DNA from: Diphasiastrum complanatum
Lineage: Eukaryota; Streptophyta; Lycopodiopsida; Lycopodiales; Lycopodiaceae
DNA: 64,000 bases
Direction: 5' to 3'
NCBI GenBank assembly: GCA_029204225.1
Contig: CM055096.1
Span: 57,861,600 to 57,925,599 of the forward strand
The notes under the pieces were generated by a model. That model was not told the origin of the DNA. It was given only the letters and a program-made list of their open reading frames with translations, and ran no database searches. Shown piece by piece: positions 1 through 10,085 of this stretch (positions are counted from its first letter, which is position 1; the number at the start of each line of letters is the position of its first letter). A program made the translations under genes and the position numbers.

Positions 1-207
1 ATCAATCTAAGCTACTTTCAAATGTCCTGCAAGTACCGAATCTATTGACAAATCTGCTCTTTGTTAGCAAAATTACAGATCTAGGACAAAAAGTAAAATT
101 CGAATGTGATTAATGTAAATTAGTCGATAGGACATGCAAGATCCTAGCACTCGAAAAGAGGCATGGGTACTTATATAGATTAAGTCATTGTTTTTCTGCC
201 TCTAGTC
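1..207 (+). pseudogene. Old copia pol remnant, left part (pre-integrase region)
   Basis: Frame 3 reads a copia GAG-pre-integrase stretch containing NLLTNLLFVSKITDLGQ, followed by an in-frame stop and a shift to a second readable piece (KRHGYLYRLSHCFSAS). The reading breaks at position 207, where a younger LTR element is inserted, and resumes at 4786 with LWHYRLGQ-type sequence. The two halves are therefore one older plus-strand copia element split by insertion. Stops and frameshifts make it non-functional. Confidence 0.75.
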
Positions 208-908
208 TGTGAAGAATTGCCCAAAATTGGCAAATCTAGCTTGATAAAAAACCATGTAGAATAGTGTAAATTGTGTACACAAGTGGGTCCCACACATGTG
301 AGGCCATGATGCCACATGGGAAACCCATCCTAATGTAGGTTAGGTCAAGTCAAGAGAGTTGGTCATGTCTATTTGGTGGTCATCCCTACTTTATAGGACC
401 TACACCTAAGTTTAAGGTGAAAATTTGACCAACTAGCTACCTACCAAGCATAACTCTAGGAAATAGACTAGGGTTTCATTTTAGGTCAAGGAGAGTGAGT
501 TAACTTCCTTATTACATGCTGGAAATCCACCTAACTTCAAGAAGGAAGTCGAATTGGATATGTATTCCCTCTCTCCATAGTGAGAAGATAGAAATTTTTT
601 GGAGCTCATTGGCAATCTCAAGCTAGTTCACTATGTACATTGAGTTTTTGTGATCCAAATGAAACCAAATCAATTTCTACTTGTTTCTCAGGTTGAAGGC
701 CGTACTACAACCTGTAGTATGCACGTGTGGGCTCGGATTTCAATGTTTATCAATGCTTTTGATTGTTAATGCTTGTTGTTTGTCAAATTGCCAATCTAGA
801 TCAACTTTTTTGTGTCTAGTTTTTTGATAGATTGTTAAGCAAGCATCCAATCACTCTTGTGGATCTTTTGTAGATCCGTTTATGGTCCTAAAGTACAGTA
901 CTTTCACA
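208..908 (+). repeat. 5' LTR of the young GAG-only element
   Basis: The LTR is 701 bp, starts TGTGAAG and ends TTTCACA directly before the primer binding site. It matches 4080-4780 over its full length without a length change. Confidence 0.93.
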
Positions 909-921
909 TGGTATCAGAGCC
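909..921 (+). other. Primer binding site (initiator-Met tRNA)
   Basis: TGGTATCAGAGCC follows the 5' LTR immediately. It is the usual complement of plant initiator methionine tRNA used to prime copia reverse transcription. Confidence 0.9.
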
Positions 922-1342
922 AAGTACAAGAGCATAAGCCATTGATCTAATGCAAATCCATTTTTAGCAAGTTTTGGTGCTAAAAGCTAGTATTGAGAGG
1001 GCAAGCTAGAATCTTGATTTTGGTGAGGAGATTTGATCCCAAACTTGGTAGGGGTCCAAATCCGTACTTTCCACATGTGTGGGCACCTCTGAACCTGCAT
1101 TTAATGCATGGTATTCATTTGATCCAAAAAAAATCAATTTGTGAGCTATTGGTGTAATTTTTGTGGAGATCCTAGGGTAATCTACCAAGATCATTTGCCA
1201 TTGATTAGATTTGAATTTGTTTCATGGAATCTAATTAATCTAGGCTGAGGTCAAGTCCTATTAAGGTTAAAAACAGGTCTTGAAAGTACACCAAGAAGGA
1301 AGAAAGAGATTAAGTCATTTTTTTGTCCAAAAATAGCCAAAA

Positions 1343-1689
1343 TTGGCAAGATTTGATTGTAAGTAGATTTCACATCATCTTATCTTCATTCCAACTTTGT
1401 GAGGGAGTGCTAGAACTGAGATTATAAGTCCATTTGTTGGATTAGAAATCTAATTTGAGTGAAAAACTACAAGAGAGAGACCTTAGTGAGTTTCTAGAGA
1501 CAATCAAATCCATTTCTTGGCAAGATTTGTTTGAAAGTAGTTTTCACTTCATCTTATCTTCATTCCAGCTTTGTGAGGGAGTGATAGAACTGTGATTATA
1601 AGTCCATTTGTTGGATTAGAAATCAAATTTGAGTGAAACACTGCAAGTGTGAGACCTTTGTGAGTTTCAAGTCAATCAAATCTATTTCT
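1343..1689 (+). repeat. Tandem duplication (about 174 bp x 2) in the element leader
   Basis: Unit 1 is 1343-1516 and unit 2 is about 1517-1689. Both start TTGGCAAGATTTG and share a long central stretch (CTTTGTGAGGGAGTG and what follows) with scattered substitutions. The duplication lies in the untranslated leader and ends just before the gag start codon. Confidence 0.85.
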
Positions 1690-1712
1690 TGTTTGTAGAA
1701 GTCACTAGTAAG

Positions 1713-3317
1713 ATGGGATCTGCTGGAGCATACCTTCTAGAAGCTAGTGAGAGGTTGAATTCTACAAATTTTGCTATTTGGAAGGTTAGAATGGAGTCAC
1801 TCTTGGTGCTCCAAGACCTTTATGAGTTCTTGATTGAAGATGAAGATGAACCTCTAGGTGCACAGGAGTTAGCTAGATACAAGAAGAGATCTAGGCTTGC
1901 ACTTCATTGTGTGAAGATGAATGTGAGCAATGATTTGTTGAGAGAAGTATCAGCTTGTACTAATGCTAAAGAGGCTTGGGAGTCTTTAAAATCAATCTAT
2001 GAGTCTAGCAACACTTCTAGAGTTCTTATGCTTAGAAATCAAATTTTGCAAAGCATGAGGAGAAGTGAGGAGAGTGCACAGGATTATGTACTCAGAATCA
2101 AGTCTCTAAATAGGGAGTTGGCTTCCATTGGAGAGAAGATTCATGATGGAGAGCTTGTACAAATTGTCCTTAATGGTCTAGGAGATGACTTTGCAAATTT
2201 GGTCCAAAGTTTTGCCATCCAAGACACTTTGCCAACTATAGAAAAACTTCACAGTGTATTAGTGGCTGAAGAGTGTAGGATGCTCCATGCAAAATCTAGG
2301 ATGAGTTCCTTGTCGTTGCAGGATGGTGATGAGAAAGCCAATTTCTTATTCAAGGGCAAAAAGAAGACCAATGGAAAGAAGAAGCATCCAAAGGAGGCCA
2401 AAGAAGAGGATGATGCATCAAGCTCAAAGGACAAGTCAAAGCAAAAATGCTTCTTTTGTGGAAGGAAGAGGCATTATGCATCTGAATGCTACAAGAGGCT
2501 AAGAGCACAAGTGGAGGAGGACAAACAAGGAAACCTTGCAAAGGAGGAGGAGGAGGATGAAGTAGATGTATTCTTGATGGCATCTACATCCTCACCAACA
2601 AGCAATAGCAATTCAAGAGACAATTGGTGGATCGACAGTGGGGCTAGCTCCCACATGTCTTGTGAAAAAGACTTTTTCTCAACCTTACACTCTTTCAATG
2701 ATGCTAAAAAGTTTGTCTTTACTGCAAATGATGAAGACTGTAGGATAGATGGTGTTGGCACCATCTCTTTGTATCTAGAATCCTCAAAATGCATGGATCT
2801 AGAAAATGTCCTTTATGTACCATCAATCACCAAGAATATGCTTAGTGTTGGTCTACTCTTAGAAAGTGGTTTGGATGTCCACTTTAAGCATGGTGTTTGC
2901 TTCATCTTGAAGAATGATGTTTGCATTGCAAAGGGATTTAAACATGGAAGATTGTTTAAGTTGGAAGCTAGTGTTGCTTTTGAAAGAATGAGCTTGGCAA
3001 AGGAGGAGATCACTCAAGAGGAGATCTTGGCAAACTGTGATCTTGCTTGCATTGAGGAGGAGCATCAAAAGGAGGAAGATCTTGAGGATCAGCCTCAAAG
3101 CATGAGAGTTCCAAGGGAGTCCTCAATGACAATGGCCGAGTCATCAAATTGCATGCAAATTGTCCATTCAAGTGTGCATCTTGCAAGGGTGGTGAGCATT
3201 GGAGAGTCTACTATCTTTGAATACTTTTTGGAAAGTATTAGTAGACATGAGGTGACTTGTTTCTTACCTTTAAGATTCATGGTGTTTATTACTTTGTATG
3301 ACAAGACAATGAAATAG
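1713..3317 (+). CDS. Copia GAG-protease polyprotein
   Basis: This intact frame of 534 residues starts at the ATG at 1713. The N-terminal half is a copia-type gag (UBN2-like) domain that forms the particle and binds element RNA. A zinc knuckle of CX2CX4HX4C form (CFFCGRKRHYASEC) lies near residue 245, and an aspartic protease motif WWIDSGASSHMS near residue 305. A GAG-pre-integrase-like stretch follows (NVLYVPSITKNMLSVG). The frame ends in a Glu-rich tail where HHCC and integrase sequence would normally begin. The frame is open despite the loss of all downstream enzymes, as expected if GAG function is retained or the element is young. Frame and motifs are seen directly; activity is not shown. 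Confidence 0.85.
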   Translation: MGSAGAYLLEASERLNSTNFAIWKVRMESLLVLQDLYEFLIEDEDEPLGAQELARYKKRSRLALHCVKMNVSNDLLREVSACTNAKEAWESLKSIYESSNTSRVLMLRNQILQSMRRSEESAQDYVLRIKSLNRELASIGEKIHDGELVQIVLNGLGDDFANLVQSFAIQDTLPTIEKLHSVLVAEECRMLHAKSRMSSLSLQDGDEKANFLFKGKKKTNGKKKHPKEAKEEDDASSSKDKSKQKCFFCGRKRHYASECYKRLRAQVEEDKQGNLAKEEEEDEVDVFLMASTSSPTSNSNSRDNWWIDSGASSHMSCEKDFFSTLHSFNDAKKFVFTANDEDCRIDGVGTISLYLESSKCMDLENVLYVPSITKNMLSVGLLLESGLDVHFKHGVCFILKNDVCIAKGFKHGRLFKLEASVAFERMSLAKEEITQEEILANCDLACIEEEHQKEEDLEDQPQSMRVPRESSMTMAESSNCMQIVHSSVHLARVVSIGESTIFEYFLESISRHEVTCFLPLRFMVFITLYDKTMK

Positions 3318-3323
3318 GATGCT

Positions 3324-3869
3324 TTGAAATCTACATTTGTTGTTGATAAAGCAATTTCATTGGATAACTATTTTCGTAATAGTTTGAATAGTGTCATAAA
3401 AGATGAAACATCATTTGTATTGGAAATCTTTGGGTCCACATGCTTTGAGCGTGATCATTCCAATGTAAGGACCAAAGATTATCCTATTTCAATGATAGGA
3501 ATAATAGTAGTGTTTTGCTCTTCAAGTAGAGATTGTAGAATCTACTTGTTTTCAGCCAAAGAATTTGTCAATGGTGGAAATGTGATCTTTCAAGAGTGGA
3601 AGATTTGTAAACTTGAAGAAGCACCTTTGGATCAACACCTTATTCAATTCATTGATGGTTTGGAGCCAAGTCAAGTGGAGGAGCAAGCTCAAGACCTGAG
3701 GACTCCAAGAAGAACCTTGAGTATCAAGATGGAGCCATCTAGGCTCAATCATATGGATCAAGCAAGACAAGTTGTCTTTGGCAACATTATTTATGCACTT
3801 AATATTTTAATTGATGTATCTTCAAGTGCACAAAATGCCTTGGAATCCATGGCTTGGCATGATGTTTAG
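3324..3869 (+). pseudogene. Remnant of the copia integrase C-terminal/linker region
   Basis: A 181-codon open stretch begins seven bases after the gag stop. It contains FGSTCFERDHSNVRTKDYP, which lines up with the conserved integrase C-terminal box (FGCTCF...RTKLDP) of copia elements. Later a Pro/Arg-rich DLRTPRRTL piece resembles the integrase-RT linker. The catalytic DDE core and RT are missing, so this is a relic left by an internal deletion, not an enzyme. Confidence 0.55.
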
Positions 3870-4070
3870 TTTTGAAGTGTGCTACATGTATATAGACACA
3901 TTTATGGAACATCTTGTAAGGGATCCTCTAAGAGGTGGTGAAAGATCCTTCATGGACATCATTCTCTATTGGAGTCTCAAAAGTTCCTTCTTTGTAGCTG
4001 GATTTTTTAGACACTTCTAAAAGCTTTCATTGATCTATCAAGAGAGTTGTAAATAGATCAAGCTAAATTT

Positions 4071-4079
4071 GAGGAGGAG
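4071..4079 (+). other. Polypurine tract
   Basis: GAGGAGGAG directly abuts the 3' LTR start and would prime plus-strand DNA synthesis. Confidence 0.85.
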
Positions 4080-4780
4080 TGTGAAGAATTGCCAAAAATT
4101 GGCAAATCTAGCTTGATCAAAAACCATGTAGAATAGTGTAAATTGTGTACACAAGTGGGTCCCACACATGTGAGGCCATGATGCCACATGGGAAACCCAT
4201 CCTAATGTAGGTTAGGTCAAGTCAAGAGAGTTGGTCATGTCTATTTAGTGGTCATTCCTACTTTATAGGACCTACACCTAAGTTTAAGGTGAAAATTTGA
4301 CCAACTAGCTACCTACCAAGCATAACTCTAGGAAATAGACTAGGGTTTCATTTTAGATCAAGGAGAGTGAGTTGACTTCCCTATTACATGCTGGAAATCC
4401 ACCTAACTTCAAGAAGGAAGTCGAATTGGCTATGTATTCCCTCTCTCCATAGTGAGAAGATAGAAAATTTTTGGAGCTCATTGGCAATCTCAAGCTAGTT
4501 CACTATGTACATCAAGTTTTTGTGATCCAAATGAAACCAAATCAATTTCTACTTGTTTCTCAGGTTGAAGGCCGTACTACAGCCTGTAGTACACATGTGT
4601 GGGCTCGGATTTCAATGTTTATCAATGCCTTTGATTGTTAATGCTTGTTGTTTGTCAAATTGCCAATCTAGATCAACTTTTTTGTGTCTAGTTTTTTGAT
4701 AGATTGTTAAGCAAGTATCCAATCACTCTTGTGGATCTTTTGTAGATCCATTTATGGTCCTAAAGTACAGTACTTTCACA
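4080..4780 (+). repeat. 3' LTR of the young GAG-only element
   Basis: The LTR is 701 bp, colinear with 208-908, and is followed at once by TAGTC, the second copy of the target duplication. Confidence 0.93.
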
Positions 4781-4785
4781 TAGTC

Positions 4786-5470
4786 AAGCTCTTAGTACTT
4801 TTATTCAGATAAATAAATGTATACTTTGGCATTATAGACTTGGTCAATTTTTGAATCATTCTTCTATACAACAAATGTCTAAGCAATCCATTGTTCTTGA
4901 TCTCGACTATCATGATAGGAAGGTCGAATTACCTGTTTCTCAAGACTATCTAGTCGTAAACAGGCCAGGAAGCCATTTAGATCAACATACTGCTAGAGGA
5001 TTACTAGATGTAGTCCATACAGATATCTGTGACCCAATGTAGAATTCTTCACTGAAGGATGCAAAGTAATTATAAAATTTGTTGATGAATTTTCCAAAAG
5101 GACTATGGTTTAGTTTATCAAGAAGAAATCAGAAGCTTTCAATTGCTTCAGAATTTTCAAGGAGCGTGCAGAGAAAGAGACTGGTAAGACAATCAAAGCC
5201 CAGAGGTTCGACAATGGTGGAGAATACATCTCTACCAAATTCAAGGAGTACTGCCAAAGCCAAGGCATTGAACATCAGTTTATCACTCCTTATTCGCCTC
5301 AGTCTAATGGCTTAGCCGAGAGGAAGAATCATACCTTGGTCGAGTCAGCCAAATGCACGCTGGCACATGAATCTTTGCGGAAGAGCTTATGGACTGAAGC
5401 TGTCTCCACTGCAGCTTACATCCAGAATAGATGTTACCAAGGCCCTCTCAGGCAAAACACCACATGAGGT
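4786..5470 (+). pseudogene. Old copia pol remnant, right part (pre-integrase and integrase core)
   Basis: This continues the element interrupted at 207. It reads a WHYRLGQ-type pre-integrase start, HTDICDPM, then across frame changes an integrase core with NGGEY (near 5215) and PYSPQSNGLAERKN (near 5290-5340), followed by SLWTEAVSTAAYIQNR. Several frameshifts and stops inactivate it. The readable part ends near the KALSGKTPHE motif at about 5465. RT is not present downstream. Confidence 0.8.
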
Positions 5471-5977
5471 AAAACGAGAAAGGAAAACATTTTCAAGAGA
5501 AAGATGAAGAAAAATACTTTTAGGAATATAGGAAACTTTTTTTGAGACAAAATTCACTATCAAGGCTAGACTTTGATTCAAATAGTCAAGCCAACTCTCG
5601 TCGAGCTCATAGATAATTCCAAACAGTGTTTTTTAGCTACAATGAGGTGGTGAAGGTTAGTTTGTAGCATAAGTATCAATATTGATGATAAGCGCGAGTT
5701 CAACACTATGCCACTTTGGGAACCTTTGCCGAGCATCAAGGAGTCATTATTAACCTTCGCCGACCTGACATATGGATTTAGAATATTAAAATTAGGTTGG
5801 CGGGAGTTGAAAGTCCAAAAAAAGTCATTAAAATGTAGTACTTGGGTGAGAGATGATGTGATCACTACTGCGGCTCTGATAGTGAGCCCGAAATCTTCTC
5901 CCCAAACAAAAAAATAGTGAATGTATAATGATTGAATCAAACTATCAAAATTCAGACAATTGTTTAGATAATTCATT
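5471..5977. other. Unassigned stretch between two copia remnants
   Basis: I recognise no domain here. It probably contains the worn 3' part of the minus-strand element to the right, but no LTR match to 8096-8463 is visible. Confidence 0.4.
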
Positions 5978-6074
5978 TCACTTAATAGAGTATCTAGTAG
6001 GTGTGTTTGACAACCATGAAGAGTGTGAATAATTAGGCATTTGTGACAACCATGCAAACTTTGCAACACAATAG

Positions 6075-6340
6075 ATAAGATCAGGTCTTGTGATGGCTAG
6101 ATATATGAGTGAACCAACTAGCTTTTTATAGAGAGTAATGTCTTCGAAGGATCTTTCATTACCTCTTATAGTGAGCTTTACATTTGACTCCATTGGTGTG
6201 TCACAAGATTTAGCATCTACCATATGAAATCTTTATAGAATAGAATTGGCATACTTCTTTTGACAAATGAAAGTAGATTGAGAAGTTCTAAATACCTCTA
6301 TTCCCAATATATAATGCAAAAGACCAAGATCATGCAACTT
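6075..6340 (-). pseudogene. Copia RT C-terminal fragment
   Basis: The minus strand reads HDLGLLHYILGIEVF, then after a break VDAKSCDTPMES and KLVGSLIYLAITRPDLIYCV. These are the conserved blocks that follow the RT catalytic site in copia pol. Reading becomes unrecognisable leftwards. It is fused straight onto the pre-integrase piece to its right, so the catalytic YVDD box is not present. Confidence 0.8.
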
Positions 6341-7440
6341 GTCTCTTTGCCATCACCTCCAATGACTTATAGTTGAGATGTCCCAATCTCTTGTGCCATA
6401 CCTCTTGCATTGACAATTGCTCATTTTCCATACATCCAATTTGGTTAGCAACAACACAAGCATCAAAGTTGAACAACTTACCTTGCCTCTTCCCTTTTGC
6501 AATCAATTCATCCTCCTTGATCAAACAAGCATCACCATCAAACTCCACTTTGAATCCCTTGTCAAGCATTTGACTCACACTAAGAAGGTTTTTAGTGATA
6601 GATGGAATGAACAAAACATCCTTCAAATTCACATCCCTAATAGTAGAGAGGGAAATAGGAATCATGCAAATCCCCTTGATTGCACACTCACCATCATTGG
6701 CCGTGTAGATCACCTTCTTGTCACCTTCACATGCCATCAACGATGAATAATACTCATGATATGTCATATGTGATGTAGCTCCACTATCAATCCACCAAGG
6801 ATCAATATCTCCATGATTAGCCAACAAGCAAGATGACATAACAAAAGCATCATTTGAATTTTGTTCATCAACACCATCTTCATCAACTTGTAGAGTTAGA
6901 TTGGTTTGCTTCTCACCGATTTTGCCTTTGCCCTTGAACTTGCCTTTGATGGACATAGCCTTCTCCTCTCCAACTTGAGATGTGGAAGTAGATCCTCCTC
7001 TTGATAAAAGCCTAAACTCCTCATTCACCAAGATTTCTTGCAAATCCTCCATACTTGGCATTGTCTTTTGAATAACAAATTTTTTATCAAATCAGCATGA
7101 TCATCCAACAAGCCATTGAGAACAACTTGAACAAGCTCCACATCCTTAATGCTTTCAGTAATGCATGCTAGTTCATCACTCAAAGATTTAACTGTCAAAA
7201 GCACCTTCATCCTTCTTTTGAATACTTTGAAAAATTTGCCTCCTTAGGGTTACTTGGACTCATAAACCTTCTTCAAAGATTTCCGCCTCACTTGATGTTG
7301 TGCACTTACCAACCTCCTTGAGAAGTTTATTAGTCACATTCATCTTGATCACATGTAGAGCCTTCTTTGCCCTCTTGTCATACCTCAATTGTTGGTGCCA
7401 AAGGTGTCTCCTCCACACCTACAACAATATCTATCAAATC
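6341..7440 (-). pseudogene. Copia gag-protease-pre-integrase fragment
   Basis: The minus strand reads gag blocks (ALHVIKMNVTNKLLKE near 7340, VKSLSDELACITESIKDVEL near 7180) with frameshifts. A 244-codon open piece (7061-6330) then holds the protease motif WWIDSGATSHMT, VLFIPSITKNLLSVSQ and the pre-integrase box VWHKRLGHLNYKSLEVM. Frameshifts near 7060 and 7210 break the gag. Order and motifs match the gag-protease of 1713-3317. Confidence 0.8.
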
Positions 7441-8083
7441 ATTCATCTCAAGTCAAGATTCTGTCCTCACCTTCCAAGTTGAATAATTTGTTGAGGCAAG
7501 CTTATCATTGCCTCTTCCAATATGAAGCCGCTAGGTTGCCATGTTGCAATGCTCTGATCTTCTCTTTGAACATGTTCCAATGCACTTAGCACTCTCTTGA
7601 AAATCAACAAATGAAACTCAAGAAGACATCACAAAGATTTGGACAATCTAGTCTCTCTTTTTCTCTCTCTAGCAAATCCTAGCACATAGAATCTTGATTT
7701 CTTGATCACAATAGATCTAAACACAATATTATGAACTTTTGCCAACGCCTAAGATTGAAACACACTCTATAAAAATTCCAGCAACTTAAAATCAAGAGAT
7801 CCTATCAAATTTAGAGTTCTTCCAAAAATGCAAAATATTGAATCAAGCAAAATCGATATGCAAAAGGTAGAATCTTGATATATCATCTAGAAGAATATAA
7901 CATCTACAATCATGAGAAATTTTTGTCTCCACATTCTAGTAAGTGGTTTCAAAGATCAGCCATCTACAAGTGATTTGACCTATAAGATTTGATCTAGAAA
8001 CACCTTCAAATCCACATAGAATTAATGGCGCCCTCAAATCCACCTCTAGATTTGGTATAACCACCAACTTTGGTCTGCAACCT

Positions 8084-8095
8084 GCTCTGATACCA
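8084..8095 (-). other. Primer binding site (minus strand)
   Basis: GCTCTGATACCA on the plus strand is the reverse complement of the Met-tRNA primer site. It directly abuts the LTR at 8096. Confidence 0.8.
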
Positions 8096-8463
8096 TGTAA
8101 AAATCATATCCAAACATATCTAATGGATCTCTAAGATCTTGACCAAATTTGGATGAAATTTAGTTTTAGCTACAAAATAGAAATCATCAATTTTAGCATG
8201 CTAGAATTGCATAAATCACTAAGATCTGATCATAAGCATAAAAGTACAGTAAAGTATTGTCCTTTTCCATACAACAATAGTAGCCTACTGTCCTTCACAT
8301 GTGTGAAAGCAAGATCAATCACAAAATTGACATTCTACACACTAGAAATCAAGATATCTTGAGAAATATGAAAGTGATGGACATAGAGACACAAGAGATG
8401 AATTCTCCACAAAGAAAGAAACTTTGATCAACATTTATGGTCCTAAAGTACAGTACTTTCACA
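8096..8463 (-). repeat. 5' LTR of the minus-strand copia remnant
   Basis: On the minus strand it starts TGTGAAAGTACTG and ends TTTTTACA beside the primer site. Its outer 30 bp (plus-strand 8434-8463) are identical to the last 30 bp of the LTRs at 208-908 and 4080-4780, but in the opposite orientation relative to element polarity. Confidence 0.65.
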
Positions 8464-9589
8464 TCCAAATCTGACCTCATCCATTTATCTACTTGCAAAA
8501 AATAGTACAAACACTAGTTCAATGGTCATAGTCTCGGCATTGGCACTTCCATACTAAGAGTTGAGTCATAACTTGTGCTCTCCTATGGCAAAATAACGCA
8601 TGTTGGGGCCAATGTGATTTCTTTCGGCCTTTATATCAAGGACATGTCCATAAAAGTGCTTGGGTTTTTGGCAACAAGTCATAAGTATAAGGTTCTAGAT
8701 TATGATTTTGAGGAGTTGTTCAAGACGGACCATTACCCAGCACCATCAAGTGGAAAGGTGTATTCCTACCACTTATGGTCCTCGAGGGTCAGAGTAGCAG
8801 GTCTGATATATATTCATGTTCAATGATTGGGGGCTTGCTTTAGTTCGTAAGGCAGTCTGGTTAGATATAAATTTAAGTCCAATGATGAGCTACCTCGGTG
8901 GGCGATATAAAACTCAAGTTTCCCAATAAGGCGTGTGAATTCATGGCATAAGTAATTTTCAGCACATAAGACTTGAATTTAATTGATATTGCATGTTCGA
9001 CTATTTTTCCCATAGTGCTCGAGGGACCGACGCTCCTTGGTTGCTAGGTGTTCGGGTGCTCGCCTCCCAAGGTCTATGTGTTTCAACAAATGCAATACAT
9101 AAAAGAGCTATATATGAATGCTAAAAAATGAAAAGCTAACGAATAAGCTGCAAAGCACGAATCTAATAAATAAAAACATGGATAGTAATGAGTGAGGGAT
9201 CCAAGGAAGGATAAATATTGTCTTATCATACAGCCATATTTTTCATACCAAAATGAAACTCATTGCATGTTTCTATTACATAAAAGAGCTACATATGAAT
9301 GCTAAAATGAAAAGCCAATGAAAAAGCTACAAAATGTAGTACAACAGTTGCATATATTGACAATATTGCATAAAATGTCAATGTCGATTAGCTGACTACA
9401 AAATTGCACATGATAAATGAGTAGCCAATAATTGAAATTGCAAGCCACATAATTCAAAAAAATTGGTGGATGATGATATGAAACTCTATGCAGCGATACA
9501 TATGGACAAATATGGAAAAAGAACGTATCATGATGAAGGATGTTAAATAACAATGTTGCAATACACAAATGTGTACTATAACGATTGCC
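8464..9589. other. No gene recognised; imperfect direct repeat at 9095-9157 and 9277-9335
   Basis: Two copies of an about 60-bp AT-rich word (both containing CATAAAAGAGCT and ATATGAATGCTAAA) lie about 180 bp apart. The right part may include the worn outer end of the gypsy LTR that starts at 10064. I see no protein motif. Confidence 0.5.
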
Positions 9590-10064
9590 AATTGAAGATC
9601 TTCAAGAATCCTGTCACATGCAAACCAAAAGGACACCTGTGGAACATAAACCACCCAACCAACATGAAGAGGCTAGTCAATATTCTAACCACTTCACCCC
9701 CAAGCCACAGTGAATGAATACAAGAGAGGAGAGAAAACCTGGCTCAAGAATATGAAAATTCCAATAGGGAGATGAGCGAGTTTCCATGGTAGGTATTCTC
9801 TCTAGGAGGAAAGAATATTCTTCTTAGGATCCCCATGCAAACTATATTAAGCTATTGACCTCCTATTCTTGCATTATAACAGTCATACACCATGCAAGTG
9901 CTCCTATTTTTAATTATAGGTCTGGGCCCTCATATGATTATTAATTACTTGTAACGACCACGTCCGAAATGATGTAGCATAACTAATAACCAATACAACT
10001 GGAGTGATTGGCTATCCATGTCAAAAATTATTCTGATTCCCTTATACAGGACATGGACATAACA
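9590..10064 (-). repeat. Gypsy LTR (chromovirus family copy 1, partial boundary)
   Basis: The inner end is clear. The plus strand reads CATGGACATAACA and then the purine tract complement CTTCCCCCC at 10067-10075. It shares blocks with the LTR at 58535-59214, such as AACCACCCAACCA and CCCCAAGCCA, in the same order. The outer end is too diverged to place. Confidence 0.65.
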
Positions 10065-10085
10065 TTCTTCCCCCCTTGAACCACT

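Larger units (their letters stand above)
208..4780 (+). mobile_element. Young non-autonomous copia LTR element (GAG-protease only)
   Basis: This is a complete 4,573-bp LTR retrotransposon. It has 701-bp LTRs at 208-908 and 4080-4780, both starting TGTGAAG and ending TTTCACA. An initiator-Met primer binding site begins at 909 and a purine tract, GAGGAGGAG, ends at 4079. The 5-bp target duplication TAGTC (203-207 and 4781-4785) is perfect. By hand count the LTRs differ at about 18 sites (about 97% identity), mostly transitions, so insertion was fairly recent. The single long frame encodes GAG and protease only. The integrase core, reverse transcriptase and RNase H are absent, so movement would need enzymes from another element. 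It sits inside an older copia pol region. Confidence 0.93.
5978..8463 (-). mobile_element. Truncated minus-strand copia element with INT/RT deletion
   Basis: Reading right to left, a 368-bp LTR (8463-8096) is followed by a Met-tRNA primer site (8095-8084), a leader, a gag-protease-pre-integrase region (about 7440-6341), and then directly RT C-terminal sequence (about 6340-6075). Integrase and most of RT are missing at one junction near 6340. No second LTR is visible on the left. The gag and protease are recognisable relatives of those in the 208-4780 element. Confidence 0.75.

Noticed and set aside
5578-6069. 163-codon minus-strand frame
   Set aside because: No copia or host domain recognisable over most of its length. 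Probably worn element sequence open by chance.
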